From: Chrysomallon squamiferum
Taxonomy: Eukaryota > Mollusca > Gastropoda > Neomphalida > Peltospiridae
Length of the DNA stretch: 12,500 bases
Reading direction: 5' to 3'
Assembly (NCBI GenBank): GCA_012295275.1
Contig: CM022677.1
Location: 17,108,406 to 17,120,905, forward strand
The position numbers and the translations under genes are program-made. Positions 7,859-12,500 of this stretch are shown here, one piece after another (within the stretch, counting starts at the first letter, position 1; every line of letters starts with the position of its first letter). A model generated the notes under the pieces. The model made no database searches, had not been told where the DNA came from, and was given only the letters and a program-made list of their open reading frames with translations.

Positions 7859-8143
7859 TAGTTCTTGTTTTTGATGTAGTTGTTGTTGAATTTTTGTGTC
7901 TAGTAGCAACGGTATAAAAATAGTAACATCAGCAGTAATTACAGGACTGTTAATTGCTATAACTGTTTTTATGGTACAAACAGTATAGTAGTAATAATGG
8001 AAGTAGTAGAAGAAGTAGTAGTAATAGTAGTGACATTAGGTGTAGTAGTAGTAGTAGTAAAGGTAGTAGAAGAAGTAGTAGTAATTGTTATATAATAGTT
8101 GTTGTGGTAGTGGTAATATATTAGTAGTAGTAATAATAGTAGT
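7850..8143. repeat. imperfect (GTA)n array
   Basis: GTA/GAA/GTT triplets are interspersed with non-repeat sequence at about 7885-7980. A 23-mer beginning GTAGTAGAAGAAG is present at 8003-8025 and again at 8063-8085, a 60-bp offset. The array passes directly into a CA tract. Confidence 0.9.
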
Positions 8144-8210
8144 AACACACACATACAGACACACACACAAAAACACACACACATACATTCACACAGACAC
8201 ACACACACAT

Positions 8211-8241
<31 letters not shown>

Positions 8242-8243
8242 CA
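8144..8243. repeat. (CA)n then (TA)n microsatellite
   Basis: CA dinucleotides with ACATAC and ACAGAC interruptions run from 8144 to about 8225 and are followed by a TA tract to 8243. Frames across it read as Cys-Val or Tyr-Ile runs. Confidence 0.95.
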
Positions 8244-8589
8244 TATTCATACTATTTTCTATAACCAGATCTTCAAAGCGTTAATTGACGACTAAGAACA
8301 TTATCAATAGATTTCGACATCTTTACGTTTCATTCTTCATCTTCGCTAATCACTAAACATTTCTACAACCATTACCCAGAAGACTGACTGTACAGACAAT
8401 CATAACCTAGAATCAGAGACACAAAATTAGAAGGCGATGCTAAAATAAAATCGCAAAAAGCCATTAATCAGGGTTAAAACAATTTTTTTTTTTTTTCGTT
8501 ATTAATTAAGTTCCATGCATGTATCCCATTAAAAAAAAAAAAAAAAAATCGACGAATTTGAATATAAAATAAAAGATTTTTTAATAAAT
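8244..8589. other. AT-rich DNA with facing T14 and A18 runs
   Basis: No gene is seen. A T14 run (8483-8496) and an A18 run (8531-8548) face each other 34 bp apart and could pair as an inverted repeat. Between them is ATTAATTAAG, and an ATGCAT palindrome lies at about 8516-8521. The pair could be ends of a small element, but I see no target-site duplication. Confidence 0.6.
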
Positions 8590-9015
8590 TAACGTATTCT
8601 TCCATAATTCAGAATCCACGGATCGAAACCTTAGAAGAAAGATCGGCACATTTTGCTTGCGTGCAAAACCGCTGGAACTTTGATATTTAGAACTGCATTA
8701 TTCTGAATTGCAGGCTAGGCTGAGATAATGGTGCTTTGAGTCACAACCAGGTCGCGAACCCAGTTTCCTCGCAGTCGTAAGATTTAGGTGCGTTTGTCGG
8801 AATAAAGTAAAAAGCTGTTTATGGAACGAGTGTTTTATTAGCTAATCTATGGTAATCGTACAGAATCGAGCTATAACCAGGCGGTGAATCCAGCACAGAG
8901 ACAAAAAGAAAATTGTATCATTATATTTTTTTAAATGGAATTTAATATTTAGTGCGGTTTGAGCTCCGGCAAATGTCGCAGAGAAATATTTAACTTCAGA
9001 ACATGACACTACGTC
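8590..9015. promoter_or_regulatory. single-copy CpG-containing stretch, candidate regulatory DNA or old repeat
   Basis: This stretch is free of microsatellites and has scattered CpG. A 10-bp inverted repeat has arms at 8606-8615 and 8700-8709 (AATTCAGAAT and its complement). Segments 8738-8763 and 8868-8893 align without gaps at 19 of 26 positions, and six of the seven differences are transitions. On the minus strand the first segment contains GGTTCGCGACC, one base off a tRNA-type B box (GGTTCGANNCC). It could therefore be a decayed tRNA-derived SINE, or a regulatory element with an internal duplication. No ORF is supported. Confidence 0.3.
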
Positions 9016-9030
9016 ATCGTAATCATCATG

Positions 9031-9437
9031 CTTAGTAGTAGTGGCAGTGGTTGTAGTAGTGGAAATGGTTGTAGTAGTAGTAGTGGTAATAGTAGTAGTC
9101 GTCGTAGTAAAGAAATTGTACTAGTAGTGTAGTAGTAGTGATGGAGGTTGTGGTAGTAGTAGTAGTAGCAGTAATACTAGTCGATTAAGTAATGGTAGTG
9201 ATGATGGTAATGTAATGATGATATCAGTGTAGTAGTGGTTGTGGTAGTAGTAGTAGTAGTAATAGTAATAGTAGTATTGATGGTAGAAGTAGTAATAGTA
9301 GTAGTAGTAGTAGGAGTGGTAGTACTGGAGGTGGTAACAGTAGTAGTTGTAGGATTGGTAGTAGTAGTACAGTAGCAATAGTTGCAGTAGCAGTAGCAGT
9401 AGTACCAGTAGTAGTAGTGATACCAATAACATAATAA
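9031..9437. repeat. long imperfect (GTA)n array with TACCAATAACATAATA end
   Basis: About 400 bp of GTA/GTG/GTT/GCA triplets, all with the GTA sense on the plus strand, are interrupted near 9105-9120 and 9180-9230. The array ends with GTAGTAGTAGTG followed by TACCAATAACATAATA (9421-9436), the same junction as at 6889-6916. Leu/Tyr/Thr-rich frames on the minus strand are repeat translations. Confidence 0.92.
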
Positions 9438-9620
9438 TAACACTGTGAATACTTATTTAGATATGATCACTGTATTAGATTACGCATGTCACATTACTTG
9501 AACTCACAACCTAGCTGCAAACTGTACACTTCAAGCACTCATCTTTCATAAACAATTCAAACAATCATTAACGTATCTATAATTATCACCATCACACAAC
9601 AGGCTCCAAAATTCCACAAC
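9438..9620. other. single-copy AT-rich DNA, nothing recognised
   Basis: This short unique stretch between the GTA array and the CpG island shows no motif, ORF or repeat of note. Confidence 0.55.
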
Positions 9621-9787
9621 AGAGTCGAGAACTCGGTACCTCAAGCACCGACTGGATCGCACGAACCTCCTCCGTCGGCGTTCTCTGCCGAGCAGTGCCG
9701 AGCAGTTCCGATCTTCACCGACTTCGAATCACTTCGAATATTTAGCCGGGATCGCGAGATGAAAGATCGCGCGAGATAACTAACAGT

Positions 9788-9797
9788 TCTCGCGAGA
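9788..9797. promoter_or_regulatory. TCTCGCGAGA palindrome (CGCG element)
   Basis: This is a perfect 10-bp match to the TCTCGCGAGA promoter element. Known biology: in vertebrates this motif is bound by BANP and activates CpG-island promoters. ATCGCGAGAT at 9751-9760 shares its central eight bases, and ATCGCGCGAGAT lies just after it. An exact 10-mer inside a CpG cluster is unlikely to be trivial, but binding in this species is inference. Confidence 0.5.
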
Positions 9798-9961
9798 TCC
9801 AGCGACCGCAGCAGACATTTGAAATCTGCGCTGAATAATTGGTCATTAATACGCCCCAGTGGTGGCCGGCTCTTCATTTGGCCATCTAAATAAGGACTGG
9901 TTCGTTAGCTGCAAGGGTGGAAATAAGGGGACAGCAGACGGAGGTTTATAATTAGACTGGT

Positions 9962-9975
9962 ATTTTGCGCAAAAT
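9962..9975. promoter_or_regulatory. 14-bp palindrome with C/EBP core
   Basis: ATTTTGCGCAAAAT is a perfect palindrome. Its centre TTGCGCAA (9965-9972) is the optimal core known for C/EBP-family bZIP dimers. It is followed six bases later by a second perfect palindrome at 9981-9990. Confidence 0.4.
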
Positions 9976-9980
9976 GTTGA

Positions 9981-9990
9981 AAACATGTTT
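9981..9990. promoter_or_regulatory. AAACATGTTT palindrome, p53-family-like half-site
   Basis: This is a perfect 10-bp palindrome fitting RRRCWWGYYY. The adjacent decamer does not fit that pattern, so there is only one half-site. Confidence 0.2.
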
Positions 9991-10124
9991 GCCCGGGGCT
10001 GTGATAGAACTATTTTTTATTTTATCTTGTTGATCGGCTTGCGTCGCAATGAAAAGAAGATGGATAATAATGATTCTTTCATACGTTTTCTTGGTTATTA
10101 TTTAATAGTTCTTCTTTTTTTATA

Positions 10125-10270
10125 GTGATAATAGTGGAAGTTTCGTTATCTTCGTCGTCAACATCATCATCATCAGTATTATTCTTAGTTGTATTATTGT
10201 ATCATCAACGTCGTTGTAATCAATATCTTTATTATTTTTATTATTGTTATTATTGTTGTTATTATTATTG

Positions 10271-10326
<56 letters not shown>

Positions 10327-10527
10327 GTTGTTGTTACTGTTATTGTTATTATTAATGTTGTTGTTGTTGTTGTTGTTGTTCTCGTTGTTGTAGTGGTGAT
10401 GAGAAACAGTGTGTCCGTTTCTGCTGCAGTTACAGTTAACTCTTCTTACTCTTCTTTTTTATTATTTTTATTATTATTATTATTATCATTATTATTATTA
10501 TTATTATTATTATCATTATTATTATTA

Positions 10528-10573
<46 letters not shown>

Positions 10574-10641
10574 CATTATTATTATTATTATTATTATCAT
10601 TATTATTATTATTATCATTATTATTATTATTATTATTATTG
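10125..10641. repeat. long TTA / TTG / TCA trinucleotide array
   Basis: Two blocks occur. 10190-10390 is TTA and TTG (GTT) repeats with a pure TTA core at about 10268-10325 and a GTT run at about 10355-10380. 10442-10641 is TTA repeated with single TCA interruptions near 10486, 10513, 10528, 10573, 10597 and 10614. Between them, 10391-10440 is non-repeat sequence. The 173-codon plus-strand frame is a chain of Ile, Val and Leu runs read off this repeat, not a protein. Confidence 0.95.
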
Positions 10642-10670
10642 CTTGTAGCTGTCGTAGCTGTCGCTGCCGT

Positions 10671-10678
10671 TGACGTCA
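10671..10678. promoter_or_regulatory. TGACGTCA CRE palindrome (motif match)
   Basis: An exact full CRE lies in a short GC-richer segment (10642-10706) directly after the TTA array. The segment also has GCTGTCGTAGCTGTCGCTG-like near-repeats and CCCGCGCC. The same octamer occurs in the first tandem array at 1363-1370 and 2271-2278. Confidence 0.3.
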
Positions 10679-10743
10679 CTCCTAAAACCCGCGCCTTTTT
10701 GCTGACCTAACTCATCCATTATCCAGTAACTCCTCACACACTG

Positions 10744-10790
10744 ACAGAGAGACAGACAGACAGACAGACAAGACAAGAAAACAGAGAGAC
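10744..10790. repeat. (GACA)n short tract
   Basis: GACA/CAGA tetranucleotides run from 10744 to about 10771 with AGACAAG and GAGAGAC edges. 10791-10927 is AT-rich unique DNA without a recognised feature. Confidence 0.85.
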
Positions 10791-10923
10791 TGCATAGTAT
10801 TGATTGAATATGATTGCACCATTTATTTTAAAGTACATAACAAGAAGATTTCGTTTTCTAAACTCTTTTTTTTGTTTTGGAATATTAATATTAACCTGAA
10901 CAAGTGAATAAAGAAATAAGATG

Positions 10924-10927
<4 letters not shown>

Positions 10928-11015
<88 letters not shown>

Positions 11016-11042
11016 AAGAGAGAGAAAAGAGAGAGAGAGAGA
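10928..11042. repeat. (GA)n polypurine tract, 115 purines unbroken
   Basis: A perfect GA repeat runs from 10928 to 11011 and is followed by a short A run and further GA/GAAAA. No pyrimidine occurs on the plus strand until 11043. This mirror-symmetric homopurine sequence can form triplex (H-) DNA. The Ser-Leu-rich minus-strand frames come from it. Confidence 0.97.
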
Positions 11043-11161
11043 CCCAGAAATGAGAGAGACAAACAGACAGACATGAAAAAAAATTAACAGACAAACAGAC
11101 AGACAGAAAGTGCCAATGGAGGACAAACCAGACAGACCTGTCAGAGCAATGGGAAAGAAAG
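11043..11161. repeat. GACA/CAGA-rich tail of the GA tract
   Basis: ACAGACAGACA-type strings recur at about 11060-11072 and 11090-11108 within otherwise ordinary sequence. This mirrors the GACA tract at 10744-10771 on the other side of the GA repeat. Confidence 0.65.
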
Positions 11162-11514
11162 ACTGATCTCACAGCACTGATCTCACAGCAGACTAAACTA
11201 GTAAAGTATTTAACAAGAGGCTAAGGACAAGTCTAAAGTGCCTTTCTGGAGGGTTGACCCGGCAACCTGCCACTGCTGAAGACTGCACTGATCACACTGC
11301 ACAGATCTCACAGCACTGATCTCACAGCACTGATCTCACAAGTCTGAAAGTGCCTATCTGGAGGATTGACCCGGCAACCTGTCACTGCTGAGCAGACTGC
11401 ACTGATCTCACTGCACTGATCTCACAGCAGACTAAACTCACAGCACTGATCTCACTGCACTGATCTCACAGCAGACTAAACTAGTAAAGTATTTAACAAG
11501 AGGCTAACGACAAG
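11162..11514. repeat. nested minisatellite with 14-bp ACTGATCTCACAGC unit
   Basis: The 14-mer ACTGATCTCACAGC is tandem at 11162-11189 and recurs in clusters at about 11286-11340 and 11399-11470, with variants such as CTGCACTGATCTCA. Two longer blocks are duplicated among the clusters. The first is a 44-bp block at 11188-11231, repeated at 11471-11514 with one difference, an offset of 283 bp. The second is a roughly 63-bp block from 11231, repeated from 11342 with a few differences, and it includes TTGACCCGGCAACCTG. The near identity points to recent duplication. I do not recognise the family. Confidence 0.9.
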
Positions 11515-11770
11515 ACGACGCTGAAAGACGCAGCTAGCTGTAGCAATGGCGAAATCATTGACTAATGGGCGAACAGCTTTTATTTCCTCGACGAAATCAA
11601 ATCACACAGCAGTATTAACTAACAGAATAGCAAGCCCCCCTTTTTTTTTTTTATCTTGCCTCGTTGTTGGCGAAATGGGACACGTTCCACTCAGAGTAAT
11701 AACCGAGTTAATAGTCCGAGATTTCTTGTGACACTAATTTAACTAAATGTCGTTGAGATGATTTCTTTAC
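11515..11770. other. single-copy stretch, no gene recognised
   Basis: This stretch contains a CAGCTAGCTG palindrome (11531-11540), a C6/T12 run (11635-11652) and scattered CpG. A 61-codon frame from 11546 is translated partly from the C/T run and shows no recognisable domain, so I do not call it. It may be a small conserved non-coding element. Confidence 0.45.
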
Positions 11771-11794
11771 TTTTTTTTTTTTTTTTTTTTTTTT
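11771..11794. repeat. T24 homopolymer
   Basis: Twenty-four consecutive T residues form the longest homopolymer of the window. It could be a reversed retroposon tail, but no body was recognised upstream or downstream. Confidence 0.95.
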
Positions 11795-11829
11795 GTGTTC
11801 TTTTTCCGATTGTAGCGTTTTGAAAGAGC

Positions 11830-11978
11830 GTTTTGTGTGTAAGGACGACTGCGTGTGATGCGTTGTGTGTGTATGAGTGCGTGCGAGCTTGTTGTGTATG
11901 TATAAGTGTGGTAAAGAGTGTGTTGTGTTGTATCTACGTACGAGTGCGTGTTTTATGTGTGTGTTAATGTATGGATGA
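11830..11978. repeat. degenerate TG-rich tract
   Basis: Interrupted TGTG/TGCG/TATG steps run from about 11833 to 11970, with inserted AAGGACGACT and GTAAAGAGTG strings. It leads directly into the GATA array. Confidence 0.75.
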
Positions 11979-12045
11979 GATAGATAGATAGATAGATGTG
12001 ATGGATGATAGATAGATAGATAGATGTTAGAGTGACAGACAGTGT

Positions 12046-12088
<43 letters not shown>

Positions 12089-12278
12089 GATAGATAGATA
12101 GATGCCAGCGTATGGTATATAGATAGATAGATGACAGATAGATGTGTAAATAGATGGGATGGATAGATGTGTGTGATGTATAGATATATATATATATATA
12201 TAGATATGATAGATAGATAGATAGATAGATAGATATATAGATAGATAGATATAGATGTAGATATGGTATATATATATG
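11979..12278. repeat. (GATA)n array with TA pocket
   Basis: GATA tetranucleotides are interrupted by GATGGAT, GACAGACAG, GCCAGCGTATGG and similar strings. The longest unbroken run is at about 12046-12088. A TA tract lies at 12185-12201 and another short one at about 12268-12276. The minus-strand frame with Tyr-Leu-Ser-Ile repeats is the tetranucleotide read over its 12-base period. Confidence 0.95.
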
Positions 12279-12500
12279 CGTGTGTTTGTCTGTTATAACT
12301 GTTTAGCCATCTTGCGTAATTTTTGACTAATTTTAAAACAAAACGATCTTCACGGTATTTCTCCGTATAACACACAGCAGGTGAATTTCCAAAACCAGAA
12401 AAACTAGTACAAACAGGACACGAGGAATTACAAGCCTATTAGGACAATTCTTTTACGAACGTGACATTTACATTTCAAACACTAAATGACACGGGTAAAA
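12279..12500. other. single-copy AT-rich DNA to window end
   Basis: Nothing coding, repetitive or RNA-like is seen in the last 220 bases. Confidence 0.55.

Larger units (their letters stand above)
9621..10040. promoter_or_regulatory. CpG-rich island, probable promoter or enhancer
   Basis: This is the clearest composition shift in the window: I count about 27 CpG steps between 9623 and 9870, against very few in the flanks. It has an exact TCTCGCGAGA element (9788-9797) with two related CGCG strings upstream (9751-9760 and about 9766-9777). It also has an inverted CCAAT box (ATTGG at 9838-9842), a CArG/MEF2-like CTAAATAAGG (9886-9895), a 14-bp palindrome with the C/EBP core TTGCGCAA, and a CATG palindrome. 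TCTCGCGAGA is a known promoter motif of CpG-island genes in animals, bound by BANP in vertebrates. The minus-strand frame of 78 codons (9641-9877) is Ser/Arg-rich and unrecognised. I take it as a by-product of GC content, though a first exon cannot be excluded. Direction of transcription is undetermined. Confidence 0.5.

Noticed and set aside
8483-8548. Facing T14 and A18 runs as ends of a mobile element
   Set aside because: Homopolymers are common here. There are only 34 bases between them, with no body and no target-site duplication.
9121-9443. Overlapping minus-strand Leu/Tyr and Thr-rich frames
   Set aside because: These are frames of the imperfect GTA array, open because TAC/ACT/CTA triplets contain no stop in those registers.
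9715-9740. TTCGAATC strings as a tRNA T-loop
   Set aside because: No flanking stem complementarity or A box at the right distance was found. The string belongs to a 10-bp tandem duplication.
9854-9867. CCCCAGTGGTGGCC as a CTCF site
   Set aside because: Only the GGTGGC end fits the CTCF core and the 5' half mismatches at several positions.
9641-9877. 78-codon minus-strand Ser/Arg-rich frame in the CpG island
   Set aside because: There is no known domain or splice context. GC-rich DNA lengthens chance frames. A first coding exon cannot be fully excluded without transcript data.
10189-10710. 173-codon open frame of Ile, Val and Leu runs
   Set aside because: It is the translation of TTA/GTT/TTG triplet repeats. 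All three plus-strand frames and the minus strand are open here, and there is no non-repeat protein segment of note.
10734-11172. Ser-Leu repeat frames on the minus strand
   Set aside because: They derive from the GA tract. Three overlapping frames show the same dipeptide.
11546-11731. 61-codon plus-strand frame starting ATGGCG
   Set aside because: It runs through a C6/T12 homopolymer that supplies part of the peptide. No domain or supporting context is visible.
11953-12375. 140-codon minus-strand frame with Tyr-Leu-Ser-Ile repeats
   Set aside because: A tetranucleotide repeat read in triplets gives a four-residue period. The ends outside the GATA array have no recognisable domain.

Overview
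This looks like non-coding nuclear DNA from an animal with a large, repeat-rich genome. Simple repeats of nearly every class crowd the window: (TA)n, (CA/TG)n, (GTAT)n, (GATA)n, (GACA)n, (AG)n, (TTA)n, (GTA)n and long A or T runs. There are no operon-like ORFs, no Shine-Dalgarno-led genes and no rRNA or tRNA gene I could recognise. The mix of (TTA)n/(GTA)n trinucleotide tracts, TATG/TG ladders and nested low-copy tandem arrays resembles cephalopod mollusc intergenic DNA. That attribution is an impression from composition, not a proof. I call no protein-coding gene: the longest open frames are translations of microsatellites (Tyr/Ile/Leu, Ser/Leu or Tyr-Leu-Ser-Ile runs), and the others show no recognisable domain.

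Layout. 1-250 is compound microsatellite. 251-719 is AT-rich single-copy DNA. 720-1240 is a richer single-copy stretch that could be a conserved cis-regulatory element. 1330-4208 is a degenerate tandem array. It consists of 18 monomers arranged as two copies (A and B) of a nine-monomer higher-order unit, and each monomer is anchored by a conserved box with consensus TCAACGACTTGACGTCA. 4209-4800 is AT-rich DNA and a long TATG/TA microsatellite. 4800-5470 is single-copy DNA with nuclear-receptor-like and AP-1-like sites. 5475-5640 holds a 10-bp minisatellite and CA/TA repeats. 5935-7080 is a second, unrelated degenerate array of about ten monomers (core CTGAGATA...TTAACTAAA), interrupted by a Z-DNA-prone TG/CG tract and a GTA tract. 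7081-7680 is unique AT-rich DNA. 7681-8243 is a chain of GAA, GTA, CA and TA repeats. 8590-9015 is single-copy DNA with a weak internal duplication. 9031-9437 is an imperfect GTA array. 9621-10040 is a CpG-rich island with an exact TCTCGCGAGA element and a perfect C/EBP-type palindrome. 10125-10641 is a long TTA/TTG tract, followed by a CRE. 10928-11042 is a pure polypurine tract. 11162-11514 is a nested minisatellite. 11771-12278 holds a T24 run, TG-rich DNA and a GATA array.

Best leads. The most original structure is the nine-box higher-order array at 1330-4208. Its monomers have diverged, but a short box and its spacing from an upstream TGTTTAC motif are retained, which could mean protein-binding constraint. 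The best candidate for ordinary gene regulation is the CpG island at 9621-10040, which may be a promoter or enhancer. All functional readings here are inference; what the sequence shows directly is repeats, palindromes and motif matches.
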